Shown piece by piece: positions 24,661 through 37,300 of a DNA stretch of 64,000 nt. Position 1 is the first letter of the stretch. The number at the start of each line of letters is the position of its first letter. Origin of the DNA: Euwallacea fornicatus (taxonomy: Eukaryota; Arthropoda; Insecta; Coleoptera; Curculionidae); NCBI RefSeq assembly GCF_040115645.1, contig NC_089561.1:3410001-3474000 (forward strand), in the 5' to 3' direction. The notes under the pieces are model-generated. The model was not told where the DNA came from, searched no databases, and saw only the letters and a program-made list of their open reading frames with translations. Made by a program: the position numbers and the translations under genes.

Positions 24661-27600
24661 TCAAGTTTCCGTTTCCGAGCTATTCGTATCCTGAACATCC
24701 GGATGAGACTCGTCGAGAAGCATTTGTTGCTGTTTCAGAACCGCAAGCCTTTGATGTGTTAATTCTAAATGGTGCTTCCTCCATTTAATCCGCCTGTTTT
24801 GAAACCACACCTTCACCTGCAATTAAAATTAATCTCGTGACGAAACCAAAAACTTTAAATTATTATAATTTTTTTTTATTACATAAATTACCAAATAACT
24901 CATAGAATATAATGGCTTCATACCTGTGCTTCTGTTAATTGTAACGTGTGGGCCAAGTACAGCCTTTCAGGCCCAACCATGTACTGCTGTCTCTCGAACT
25001 CAGCTTCAAGACGTTCCAGTTGTTCTGGAGTGAAAATCGTCCTCACCCTTTTACTTTTGCACGTTTTTTTCGATTGGAGAAGAGTTGATGATATGTGCTT
25101 TGGGCCACGAGCTGAAATGCGGAATAAACAAATTTCATAAGAATGTTGCAAAGGCCACATAAACATTTTCTTTCATATACCACCGGGCCACAGTATTGAT
25201 TGTGGCACTGATTGGTGAGAGGGCACTCTGCACCTCCAATTTTCAGTTTTCTGGGATAAATGGAGGTATTTAGAATCTCTAACTCGGGTATTTTAAGTCA
25301 GGTTAGTTCCATACCGGGTCAGTTCAGTTTGCTTGTGCTTGAACAAAATATGAAAAAACCACCGCAAGTTACTGAATAAATTAATTCCTTCCCAAATAAT
25401 TTCTAATTTATAACGCCAGTTAACATAATAATTCTTTGACCAATTTATCACCTTTCGAACCATATGAAGGTCCAATTTAAGAATGAAGTGTGGGTGCCGG
25501 ATGAGTTGAACAATGAAGTAATGTTTCACCTTCGGTAAGCTATCTTAGCTCTACATCTAAGAGTTTTACTCTCAAAGCAACATTTCGTTTTTCTAACACT
25601 TCGCTTTTCTAGGAAAGATATTATTCAGAAAACTTCAAGACTCAGTCGAACCTTAACTGGAACCTCGTTATCCGGAAGCAAGAACCTTGATAATGGACGA
25701 ATTGTTTTCGATACTGTGGACTCAGACGCGCAGGTACATAAATCACGTTCCAAAACTCCTATTATAGTTTACTCCTTTATAGTTGACCTTTCTGAAATAT
25801 TATCAAAGGAAGGTAAAGTCTTCCCGCACGGCTGTGGTCACCCTCCAAGACGTCAAAGATGTGGCCATTTTCACAACCAAAATTGGCCGGTTATTCCCAG
25901 AATTCATTACTTTCTTCCACACAATTTCCATCGACCGATTTCTCCGGTCTATGATCGTCTACTTCCAATACTATTTGCTGGTAAGTTAAGGACATAATTT
26001 AAATTCACGGATAATGAGATTTAATTCCCGGCAATAAATTGCATAAAGGTCTGGAATAAAATGCAATTAAGAAAGAAGGAAGCTGCTCGTAAGCTCAGAC
26101 AACCAATCGTTACCCAATTAGAAAACGAAGTTCGGGATAATTTAGCAGATTTGAGAAGTATGATTGCCAGAAATTATGCTGGTATCTTAATGGGAATTGG
26201 GGACATCAAGAAGTTGCACCATATGAATAACAACGTTTCCTTGTCCAACAAAGACCGCCGGATCTTTGAGACCCTCATTTTTATGACCACCAAAGTGGTC
26301 TGGATTGCATTGTTTAGGAAAAATTATTCATTAATCGGTAGATCAATTTTACGATATTTTTCAATTGTCATAAACTGAAAATCGTAGACAAAGAAATAAA
26401 TAGGCTTATGAGAACTATCAAATACAGCCCTGTGGAGCACGCTGGAAATTGCACTTTGGAGTCGACTTTAGAGGAGGAGAAGATTCTATTGGGAACAACT
26501 TTCAAAACTAAAAAGAAGCATCTGCTCAGGTCACCGGCCATTCAAGAGATCATTTTTAATGATCACGACTATAGATTTTTGTCTATTGGAATTAACAACA
26601 TTCCTGCGTAAATAAATAAGATCGCGATCAAGTAAAACAAAATAAAAGCGCTTTTCAGGGAGGACAAGCGAATTCGCTACCTGGAACTCGCCTTAGCAGC
26701 CCCTGAGGAGATTCTAGAGGGTTCAAGCATAGCAATCGGAGTTTTGGGGGTGAGACGGAGGTATTTAGATGCCATGTTGAACCCCAAAGAGCTATTCACT
26801 ACCGACGAAACGAGCAGTCTTGTGAAAGTTGGAGATTTCAGCATACCACCGAAACCTCCATTTAGGTCAGACGAAACCATGTGATAATTAACAAGGAGAA
26901 ATTGATTTTTTAGGTATTTGTTGGTTTGTGATACTCTGTCAAGACAATCATGTCAGTTTCAAGAAACCGAAGAAACGAAAAAGGCAAGGATCACTCAGTG
27001 CAAGATGTGGAGAACCTATTTAGAGATGGAAGGAATAACTCCTAAATCCGAGGTTTCTGAAATAGAATGTATTTGAACTAGAACCTCTGTTTACCTTTTT
27101 TACCCATTTCTTTACCATCTGTTTATCTACCTAGAACACCCCCTATACCCTAAATTATCATATTTTGATTTAAAAAAATTGCAATTTTATTATTTACTTA
27201 CCATTTACCTTCGAAGGTTGAATTCCATGGGACGCCACCTGGTATCCCGAAGGAACCAAAGGTCGATTTACAGGCAGTTGTATTCTACCACAGTTGGAAA
27301 CAAGCGATCTCTCGTTGTTAGCTGGATGGACTGTTAAATTCATTACACTGAGATCCGTCGTTGAATTACCTAAAATAGTTACAAGAATTATATATATTTT
27401 TTCAAAACAAACGGAATAATTCTTACAAATATTCCCACTTTCATTGTTATTTAATCCCAAAATAGCAGCAATGGTGAACGATTTACTTGTGGCAGAAGAG
27501 TTGCTTCTGCAGCGCGGTTCTTCCTCTGCGGTAGAGTCGTCACAAAGACCCGACAATGTGTTGTCGTTGTCTTCATTTTGGTCCTCCAGCTGGTGGTAAC

Positions 27601-27661
27601 TGGTCAAGAACCGACTCAGAGTATTGGTGTAGTTGTTGTAATGGTGTAACATATCATACAT
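24661..27661 (-). CDS. Noto: Not-family homeobox transcription factor (NOTO / 90Bre-like)
   Basis: Nuclear homeodomain protein. Exons read right to left: 27427-27661, 27202-27369, 24924-25111 and 24661-24816, with phases agreeing, giving 248 aa. The N-terminal part has an acidic, Asn/Ser-rich stretch and an eh1-like motif, SFTIAAILGL (61-70), typical of Groucho-binding homeobox repressors. The homeodomain (about 153-214) runs from KRVRTIFTPEQLERL to KVWFQNRRIKWRK, with Gln at position 50. The helix and linker words (QQYMVGPERLYLA, KHHLEL) match my memory of the Not group. The first intron is 57 nt and in frame, so reading through it would insert 19 residues. The start is the first Met after an in-frame TAG; a second Met lies three codons on. 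The 2.1 kb intron hosts another gene on the opposite strand. Confidence 0.85.
25464..27076 (+). CDS. PPP1R36: protein phosphatase 1 regulatory subunit 36-like (nested gene)
   Basis: Seven exons (25464-25534, 25613-25733, 25783-25980, 26049-26337, 26388-26607, 26659-26865, 26914-27076) give 422 aa in one frame, lying wholly inside an intron of the minus-strand homeobox gene. The resemblance to PPP1R36, a testis-enriched PP1-binding protein, rests on remembered similarity: the FPEFITFFHTISIDRFLRS segment, VWIALFRKNYSLIDKEINRL across an exon junction, and near-identical total length. I see no other domain. The first ATG (MKVQFKNEVWVPDELN) follows no nearby competing start. No canonical AATAAA was found before the homeobox exon at 27202. 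Confidence 0.7.
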
Positions 27662-27769
27662 TTGGAGGTAGGGCTAAAGGACTGGTCGCTGGTGATCGAT
27701 TAGGAGTTGAGATTCACATCTTGGTACTTGAGGGTGTAGCTGATAAAGAAAGATTCATTTCCTGATTGT

Positions 27770-28300
27770 ATCTTTGAATCCTTACACCTATATAGTTCAA
27801 TAATTACAATAATTATTAGGTTATTCAGAACAGGTTATTCTGAATGCGTGTGTTGCTTGCAAGTCATGCTGGATACATTACTGCAAGGTGCATGAAATCC
27901 CTTTTCAGGTCTGGTTTACTAATCATGACACTAACATTAATGCATTTTAGAACTATAAAGCTCCCTCTACAATTCGTAATTGTGAAATAATAATTAAAGG
28001 ATAAACAAATTCGTTCTAGAGAGGAAACTTAAATCTATATCCAACCAGGAACATTTGCAAATTCAATCGTACGTATTTCCTTAAATTTTATTTCGGCTCT
28101 TGCAAAGCACCCACGCCACTGACTTCAATGCATTTCAGTACGTCAAAATTCTCTCCTTTCAAATCTTGAAATGATTTTTAGATTGGATTTAGATCTGGCA
28201 AAAATAGAAAAATACAGCAAATCGTCGGTGGGACTTACAATGCACATTATAAAAATATATTCAATATGCAGCATGTCCCCTAAACATACGATAAACATTT
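27770..28300. other. intergenic, likely 5' flank of the homeobox gene
   Basis: AT-rich and without coding exons. It lies immediately upstream of the homeobox start on the minus strand, so it should include that promoter. I see no clear TATA box. Confidence 0.35.
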
Positions 28301-28547
28301 TCAGGGGATCATTCTCAGGAGTATTCTAAGAATATTTTGTCTTTTGATGATTTTTGAAAAGCCTTTTCGTTCTGAAAATACAGGGTGAGAGAAATTGCCT
28401 GAACTAACATTTTATTACTAAATAGTACATTAAAGGTTCTTAGTCTACAAGAACTGTTGAAAATTACTACCTCGAGTGAAGTGGTCATTGTAAGGTCTAC
28501 CTTGACCAATCCATTCCTTGAGAAATTCGCTTAATCGGTTAAATGAA

Positions 28548-28715
28548 TCAACACCTGGATCTTTCTCTATCACGTCCAGTACATTCTGGCGTTCTTACTG
28601 TTATTGGCCTTCCTGTTTCACGAAGACGTTGATGAATAGTTTGAAAGGTTTTCGTATCGGGAATATTACGGTTGGGAAAACGATCAATGTACAATCGCTT
28701 ACTTTGTTCATTATT
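28548..28715 (-). pseudogene. transposase N-terminal (helix-turn-helix) fragment
   Basis: The minus strand encodes LYIDRFPNRNIPDTKTFQTI followed by HQRLRETG. That is the N-terminal DNA-binding region of a mariner-like transposase family common in insects (recognised from memory). It has no start and breaks off into unrelated frames at both ends. Confidence 0.65.
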
Positions 28716-28754
28716 CGGTTTCTGGAAGATGTACCATTGGCAACAAGATATGCA

Positions 28755-28988
28755 GTGAGGCTTATGCACGATGATGTACCAGCACATTTCAGAGTTGTTG
28801 CTCGTGAATTTTCAACAATAACATACGGAGATCGCTGGATTGGTCTAGGTGGACTTCACTTATGGCCTGCTCGACGGCCGGACTTGAACCCCATGCAGTA
28901 TTTCCTACTGGGGCATCTAATGTCGTTAGTTTATAATATTTTATTGGAAAATGTGGAAGATTTGAAAAATCGAATCACGGTCGGGTGA
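28755..28988 (+). pseudogene. transposase C-terminal (DDE) fragment
   Basis: The plus strand encodes MHDDVPAHF, GDRWIGLGG and PDLNPMQYFLLGHL. These correspond to the second catalytic Asp block and the PDL-P-(D/E)FFLWG block of Tc1/mariner-type transposases. The expected Asp/Glu just after the proline is replaced by Met-Gln, so it is inactive. Its orientation is opposite to the N-terminal fragment 40 bp away. Confidence 0.7.
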
Positions 28989-29269
28989 AACTCAATAAGG
29001 AACGACCGTGGTGTTTTTGAGCTTTGAAAGAGGAGAAGATTAGAAACTTGTATCGTAGCTGGAGATAGTAGTTTTCAACAGTTCTTGTAAATTAAGAAGC
29101 TTTACATGTAATATTTGATAATAAAATGTCGGTATTGGAGAAAATTTTTCTTGTCCCGTGTCTTCAGAATAAAGAAGCTTTTCAAAAATCATCAAATTAA
29201 AAAACATTTGTAGAATATTCCAAGGAATAACCCCCTGAATTTTTGCTGTACTTTTATTGGATCCCTGCA

Positions 29270-32200
29270 TACAGGGTATTTCAGTACTCAGAAATTCTCA
29301 AATTCTTCCTGCGATTTATGACGGATTCCTGAAATATGTTTGATATTTTTATAACATCATTTTTAATTACGAAAATTTATGAAAACATTTGCTCAAATCA
29401 CTAGATATTTGCAGATATAGTTGGATAGCGGGAGTTTACACGTGAACATTTTGAAAAATTGTTATGAGGAGATTTAATTCTGCAACATAAATGAGGTCGC
29501 AACTGCAACATTTATTCCTTGGTTTTATTTGAAGAAATAGTGGAAATTTACACAGAAACGTTGCTCTGAAACGTCTGTAGTTTTTCCTGCAGAGATTAAG
29601 GAAACTGGACTTAAACTCCCTATTGCGAACTTGCTATATAGTGTGTTCCGACATCAGTGTGCGCTAATCAACTACGAATTCCACGTTTAAAAATATGAGA
29701 TGTTCATATAAAAATGCGTGTCTGAAAACGCTTCGATACTGAGATACAGGGTGTTAAACTTTGACTTATTTTTTCCTCATAGACAAATCTACGTAGAGTA
29801 TAACATGTGACACAGACCGCAAATATAAAGTAAATATTTCAGCGTTAGGAAAGTATTAGTAAATCTAAACAAAATTCCATCGATTATTACACAATAACGC
29901 CGCTATTCTCGGTACGCCAATTCAAACGCGAAAGTTCCATGTTTACTTTACTTTTTAACAGAAAAATTCGTTCAGATGCTGAAAGATGGATTAATAGTTA
30001 TAGACCTAGAAGAGAAATTTTAAAAGAATACATACCGACTGAATGGAATTATTCCTAGTGTTCCTTGCGTGGAAACCTCTCAATTACAGTCCCTTCTAAT
30101 TGCACCACCACTCTCAAACTCGCAACTCAAGATCACCAACTGCCCTAGATAACAATGGCCTACACCTCGCAACCGTAGAAGATCCAATAGTGTATCTGCC
30201 CGAAGTGAATTAGCACAAATGAAGCCGCCGAACTTTTCAGAATTACTCTGTTATCTTGCCTAATAATATTGCTGACAGAAGATACTCTTGTTTTGGGTGA
30301 TCATCATTGTTACCCCTCCAACCGCAGCAGGGGGTGGGATTGGTCCAGGACACACCCCTCGCGAGCGGATTATCCAGGGAGCATCCATTGTTATCCCTAG
30401 GGTCGGTCGGGATAAAATGTCTATATTATTCCTCTCTCTGTTTCCATCTAGCGGTGCTTAGGGTTAAATGAGGTTGAATAAACTAATTATGGCGCTTAGG
30501 GCTTTGTTAAATAGACTTGTTTATAATTAGGGAAATTTCATTAAATGTCAACATGGAGATAAGTGGTTTCATTTGGCTTTGTTAGCGGGGATGGGATGTG
30601 GGTAACGCCTTTCGCTATACAGCAGATTCTTAAATCCCTGCAAGATGTTTATTACATTGATGTTGTGTTCTTTGATGGGCGAAAATTTTCGCATTATTAA
30701 GAAGATCCTGATTAGCTATTATTTATATCAAGCTACTGAGAAAACGCTTAAATTTTCACCCGAAAGAACAAAAACCCCTGATATCCTCATTCAGGTTATT
30801 CTGGTTTACTCAGAAGCCCTAAAATGAGGTTTCCAATATTACGCGGTATTGCATTGGAATCTTCATAATTACAAATCTGGGTTAATCAATTGTTCCTGAA
30901 ACTATCCTGCAACTAAATTTGGGTTATTTGAAGCCCCTCAAAATGAGGAGATGAGACTGAAGAGTTTTAGTGCCACATAAAAAAATTGTTTCCAGAGGAA
31001 AACACTATCGCCCATTTGGTCTTTCTGCCCTTGTTACGAAAACATTTACAATTAAACGTTAATAATCATTTATAAAATAAAAATAAATGAAAAAAATTAC
31101 ATTTGGAAATGCTCCAATAGTAGGTTGAAGGCAAAAAGAAGCGGAATTGTTTTATTTGTCTTGTAAGACAAAAAGGGTTCAGAATGATCGAATTGTGGCG
31201 ATTGTGTTTCCATCTTGCCTGAATTTATTCTAGTCTTTCAATTATTCCTGTGAAGTGTGTTGAAATGAGAATTCCAGAACCATGGGATGTTGTATTGAAA
31301 TCCTCAGAATTACAAATCTAGGCTAATCGATTGATCCTGAAATTAAACTGCAGTTAAATCTGGGTTTCTTAGAATCCTACAGAAATAGGAGGAAAGGTTA
31401 TGGAGTTAGTCATTCTTCATAAGAAAACCGAAATTAATGAAATATAAGCGTATAAGAAGCCGAGTGAAACGCCTTTCGCACTTTCAAAAGGAACCCTGTT
31501 TTTTTAAATTAAAATAACGGGGATTTTTTTTCTAGGACTTATGAATAACTTTCAGGACTTTCAGGATACTTCAAGGACGATTTGGACATATAATATGGGG
31601 AATATTTAGAAAGCGTTTCACGTGCGTTCGCTGATGATTTCACTTTCGATGACTTGGGGATTCCTTCTATACAGGGTCTTTCAGGAGTAAGGTCCGTAAT
31701 TCCAGGACACGATTTTTAATGGTGTTTAAAGTAAAAAAAATCCCCATAGAAATATATAGTCGGACACGCTTAGATTCCCAGATACGGGGTGTTGAAAATA
31801 AGAAAAACTATATTATTATTTGAAATAAATTTGAAACAGTCAATGCTAGACCCTTAATTTTTTGCAGCTATTGCACGTTGGTAGAGCTGCGTTTTTATTA
31901 TGAAATCAATTTTCGTCATAAAATGTCGAATGTCGATGGATTTTTCAACATTATTATTATTTTCGGACTCTGCCAACATTTTGCAACTAAAAAAGGGCTC
32001 GATTTTTTTTACTTAATACTAACCTGTTCTCGGAAAAAAATTTATTTATTTAAGTTGTACTAAATATAAGGCATAAGTGAGGTATGCGTTTTTAGTTGTC
32101 TTAGTTACTAGTTCGGTGTCAAGATTGTTTCCATTTTGCTAGTTATAAGTTGTGAATCGAAACTGTGGATTAGATAATGACATTCGAAAATGAATAACGT

Positions 32201-33630
32201 TACTAACGCCGAAACGGCTCAGATGTATCAACTGGTTCACGCTATCGGTGGCAAATAAAAATTTACTTTATACTAAAAATGTAGCTTTTTATCAATCTAC
32301 AATTGCAAAATTTTAAAAACCTTATCATCGATTATTCTAAATTTATTTCAATATATATATAATTTATAATTTTTTTTTTCATTTTTGCCACTTCATTTAA
32401 GCGTTTCTAGCCACATGTTTATAGGACCTTTTTTTCTTTAAATAACACAATAAATTGTGACGTAAAGTTACGGACCGTGCTTATTCAAACCCTAATTTTC
32501 CTGACCAATCAAATGATCTTAAACTTTTTTACAGCTCCTGGAAAATGAACAAGAAAAATTAAAGATCATCTTTTCGTTTTATGAAGAATTAATGAAATAT
32601 GTAAAAACCAAATTGAAAGGAATTTGCACTCTCAAAAAGACAAAAATTGAATCCATCTTTGTTTGTGGAAAACTAAGAGATAATTCGTAACACCGTGAAG
32701 GAAATTATTGATATTTTATCTTCCCGGAAATAAATCAATGGTGAGTTTCTAGAATTTTCAAAATGAAGTCTTATGAGAAATTTTCCGTATTTACAAGGAA
32801 TAAGCAGATCTACTGTGAGGGATTAAAAAACGTTCAAGTCTTTTTTAATCTAAATATCTACATCCTTGAAAACTTATGATGCATTATGGAGATCTCTATA
32901 CCTCTCTACTGAGGCCAACATGAGGCGGTTATCCACAGTTCACCGAGGCGAAATGAACTTTTCTGGCAATAAAACCGTAATAAAGGTGCAGTCTGGCGGT
33001 CGAAACGGGGGTTGAAATATGAAATATGATGGCATAGGCGTACCTGCATCCCCTATCAAACGCATGCGCCCTCGACCTGAAGATGCGTCTGGGCGTGGTC
33101 TCATACGGGAAGCAGCCCCCAAACTGTGTGGCTAGATAATACGCCACCGAATTCCACGGTAATAATGTTCAAAAGGGAAATTCTAACCGCTGCACGGTTC
33201 ACTTAACGTCTATTATGAAACTTTTTCCGGAAATATTTATTATTAGGGAAGGAAATTTAATTTTCTACCCTAGAACGTAATTTGTCTGAAAAAAAATCAT
33301 TTATGAGTGGGTGTCTACATTGAACTCGAACTGAAGACCTGTAGGTTGCATATTCGGAGAAGCGATTTAGTAGTAATGTAATTTCCAGGGATCGTTTAAA
33401 TAGTATTTATATCCTTAAAAAAGTTCATGTAAAGTTCTAAAGGTATGGAAAAAAGAAAAACATCGTTATGTAACTCGGAAAAAAGAACACATTCTGGGAA
33501 TTGCGTGGTTCTGGCCAAAAGCCACCTAAGTTTGAACAAAACTGATGAATCCTTCAAAGGATTTTTGGCTCGAACTCAAAACGCACTTGACAATTTGACC
33601 GCAAAAAAATAACATTTTACCAAATTCTTA
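29270..33630. other. intergenic desert with element ends
   Basis: No exon recognised. TACAGGGT-type element ends occur at 29275, 29748, 31674 and 31787. The copies at about 29725 and 31765 share a longer context (CGCTTAGATT/CGCTTCGATA followed by GAGATACAGGGTGTT-like sequence). GC-richer, apparently unique blocks at 30140-30560 and 32880-33260 lack long frames and may be regulatory. Confidence 0.45.
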
Positions 33631-33632
33631 TT

Positions 33633-34325
33633 TTTGATAAGTTCAAAAGCAGCACTAAATAGGACCAAAAATGCTATTCTTTGACACTTGTTAATTTTTT
33701 TATATCTTACAACGTCATCTGTAGCGCAAAATGCCACGATTTTTTAAATCGAAACATGGGTTAAGTGACGCCTCAACTTAAAAGTTTTTCAAAACCATAT
33801 TCAATAGTGTATTGCAATTCAAAATGTATCGATTTTTTTTTGAAAAACAGGTACAAACGTGGTAAAAAATACAATACAATCTTAGTTACATAATACCTAA
33901 ACAATGAAAAAAATTATTTAATAACAAGAAATTGGTTTGTTGTCGATTTTGGGCTCACAAACAAGTCTTTAGTTAAAAAACTAATAATAATAAAAAAATA
34001 AAAAGGTAAATAAAAATAACCAAAGACTCTGAGCACAAAATCGAAAATAAACCAATTTCCTATTAACAATTTAACTGAATTTATATTTCATTTTTTACCA
34101 AACTTATACCTGTTTTTACAAAAACCAAATCGATACATTTTGAATCTCAATACATCATTGAAGATAGTTTTGAAAGACCTCTAATTTGAGAGGTTACTCT
34201 ATTCATGTTTCAATTACAAAAATCGGCTATTTTGGTGCTATCGATGACGTAAGTAACATTCAAAAAAATAAACGTCGAAAGGGAGTATTTTTGTCCTATT
34301 TAATCCTGGTTTTGAATTAGCTTGA
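33633..34325. repeat. long palindromic repeat (hairpin-forming), about 0.69 kb
   Basis: The left arm (about 33633-33976) and right arm (about 34018-34325) are inverted copies, roughly 70-80% alike by eye, around a loop of about 40 nt. Matching blocks include TTCAAAATGTATCGATTT (33811 and its reverse complement near 34128), GAAATTGGTTTGTTGTCGAT / GAAATTGGTTTATTTTCGAT, and ACGTCATCTGTAGC / ACGTCATCGATAGC. No ORF of note. Transcripts across it would form a long imperfect hairpin. Confidence 0.75.
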
Positions 34326-34329
34326 AATA

Positions 34330-37300
34330 ATATTGTTTTAAAGTTAACGGGGCGAGGGGATAGAATTTAGGGCTGCACAATATACAACATTTGACTAGAT
34401 ATTTTTGAAAATATTGAGGATCTCAAGAATTGTCGGAGACATCGAGAAATTCTATACTGATTTGGTTGGAATCCCGAGGAATTTTGGAAAATCCGATGGA
34501 AATTTGTGGCAAAAAAAAGAAGTGGGAACTGAAATTAATAGAATATTTTCTGGAAATGTCAAGGATAATTCTAATTTTGAAATTTTCACTGTTCCTTTTA
34601 AATACACCGAGAATAACCCTAGTTGTTTTTCAATGAAGCGCCATTATCTCAAAAAATACTCTAATCACTTATATTTTTAACTTCTTAACTAACTCCATCA
34701 AATAAAAATTTAAACACAAACGAAAAAACATTATAGGAATTGACTCAAATCCTCTCTATCCCCCTTTTGTCGAACTAATCCACCCTCCTGGACGGATATA
34801 TCAATTAGTGAAACTAAAATTACAAAAAATAATCACCAAGTCATGTAATGTATAACCAAACGGTTGGCAATAACAACAAGTAGATAAAACCTCTTGTTAA
34901 CGAGTTTAATCTTCTCACATGCATTTCCATCTCTAAACCCTGGCTAATTGGATAAAAGGGCTGGGGCATTAGGTAATGCCCATGTAGATTGCCGCTGATG
35001 AACTTTGATGATATTATTACTATAGAAACTCTTAGATTCTGTAAAATAACTTTCATTATAAAGCTGGATGGAGAGGGAAAAACCGAGGAGCCGCCAGTTT
35101 CATTAATGGCCTATGTTTAACATTTACAAGGGTTGTTGGGGGTAATTCTGATGTCAAACTGTCTTCGGCTATAAATAGGGTTTTTAGATAAGAGTTAATG
35201 GAGATGATCTGGAGAAATCTCCAAGGTCGGTTCACATAAAACAAAACCCATTAAAGTTTTTATCACCATTTGCTAAATAAAACCTTTCATCGGGGATGCA
35301 GGGCGACCAATAGAAACATAATTTTTCTCTTAACCAGTTCTCGACTGTCTCGACGGGAGTCGACACCACAATTTCTCATTTAACGATGTCATTTACAGGC
35401 ACTGTTCACACTATGGACAAGAGCTCGACTCGTTTTGCTTTTAGTAACTAACATTTCTTATAATGTTCAATAAATCACTGCGCAGGAAAATTAGAGTTGA
35501 GGTAGTGAATGGCTATATAAAACCCTCAATTATTTCCTGTACCCGACCAGTGCCAAAGTGTTCTCTTTGCAGGAGATTTCATACAGGGTTTGTTCAGATA
35601 TTTTATTTTGTCGCTTGTTGTTTTTGTCGTAAAAGCTTGAGGTGTAAAAAAGTGGCTTCAATTTATTTATCAAAATTGCTTCCTTTATTGTTGTCGATAT
35701 CAGTTATTTACAATAATATCAATTCGTTTTCGTTTTGATTCCATCGATGCAATGGTCATTGCAGGTAGTTCTAAGACAGGAGACTGCGATTCGCTAATAA
35801 TATCCGAAACAGTGATTGACGAGGTCAAGCTCAAGATTCCTCAATTCGGTTTATTGTGATCCACTGGTGTTAACTGAGTCAGTGATGGTGAGCATCAAAC
35901 TCTGCTTGGTTCCATTAATTGTGATCGACTGGTGATCGTTGACACATTGATCCGACTCAACAAGATCTAAACTTCGCTGATATCGGGTCAGAGTTCGCAG
36001 AATCATAGGCACTATATTCGCCCCCTTTTTAACAATCTTTGAGTTACCCTGTATCCTAAACGATCCTCGTAATTCTAAATTACGAGAACGTAATTTACAT
36101 GTCAAGTTCCGCTCCACAGCAGGAAGGGACAATCAGGGAAGATAAAATCCTGTTTTTAATATGTTTCTTCAAGTGGCAGCGCAGGCCCATCTAAAGCGGC
36201 CCCTTTACCGAAATAAATTTTATATATCTCGTGACTTTTAGCTTCACGCAATTACTTATTATTAGAATGAGTACGAGGGCTTTCGCTTGTAGAACTAAGT
36301 GGCATTCACCCCCGCATTCCACGCAGAGCGGAACACGAGAGTGTTTCATTGTTGTGAATCGTAGGGGTGCCCGGGCTCGGCCAATAAAGTAGGGCCATTT
36401 ATCACTGTTAATAATTCCCTACAGAACTGCTTTGATTTCTAACGTTTTACGGCTTGTTATTACGGTGCGTTATGGGGTCGGCGTGCATTCCGATGCCGCG
36501 ATCCCGTTTTGATCTTTGCGATTGTTCTTTGTGACCGAATTTGAGTGCATCTCTCCCTTTATGTGAGTCACCTTTTGATCATGATTCGCAAAAGCGTGAT
36601 TTCTTCGTGAAGTGTGGAAAAATTCTCAGCGAATCCATATAATCCTGCGCCTTTATTCACCACAATTTCAAATCCTTGGAGTGCCGAATAGGTCCGGAGC
36701 ATTCCGAGAAAACCCACGGAAGACCCAAGTTAGGTCTCTTTTTAAATGGAGCACATGTAATGTGGTCTATGGACAATCCCTATGCAACATGTCCATCAAT
36801 TTGCAACAATTTTTGAGATATTGGAGGGTAGAGTGACGTCTAGCTTCTCGATTAATTGAAATTAAACTGAAAAACGGCGACTTAAAAAGTTCAAAAAGAA
36901 GAGAGATACCTTTTGCTAGTTTTCAAACTTAAAGTATCTCTAGAACCACTAAAGCAATTCTCTTAAAAGTTGCGTCAAATTAATCGCTTCGTTGCGCTCT
37001 TTCATCCCACGGAAACGTAGGTGATCCCTTTTGGTTTCCCATATACGGAGTTACATTAGCAGTCATTTTTGCGATTTGGAAAGTGTTATAAAATGACGAT
37101 TCTCAACGATGCTTTTTGAAGATTCATGACCTCAGTTGAAGTCTGCAAAATCAACATAAGGTTCATAATTGCTTCATTAAACGTTGGCCGTGATTTTTCA
37201 TCATTCGAGGTCCTTATTTGAGCTGATCAACGTCTCTTTGACGCTTTTTATTAATTTAAGTTGTTGATTGGTTGGCATACCTTAATTTTGTCTCTCCTTG

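Larger units (their letters stand above)
28302..29260. mobile_element. mariner-like element, head-to-head inverted dimer, degenerate
   Basis: Two outward-facing halves share long inverted arms. The left arm (about 28302-28478) and right arm (about 29050-29235) match in inverted orientation, for example ACAAGAACTGTTGAAAA at 28446 against its reverse complement near 29080, and GATGATTTTTGAAAAGC in both. Between the arms lie transposase fragments on opposite strands, described separately. No intact ORF remains. Confidence 0.7.

Noticed and set aside
34405..34680. 91-codon plus-strand frame
   Set aside because: No recognisable motif, lies beside a palindromic repeat, and has biased AT-rich composition.
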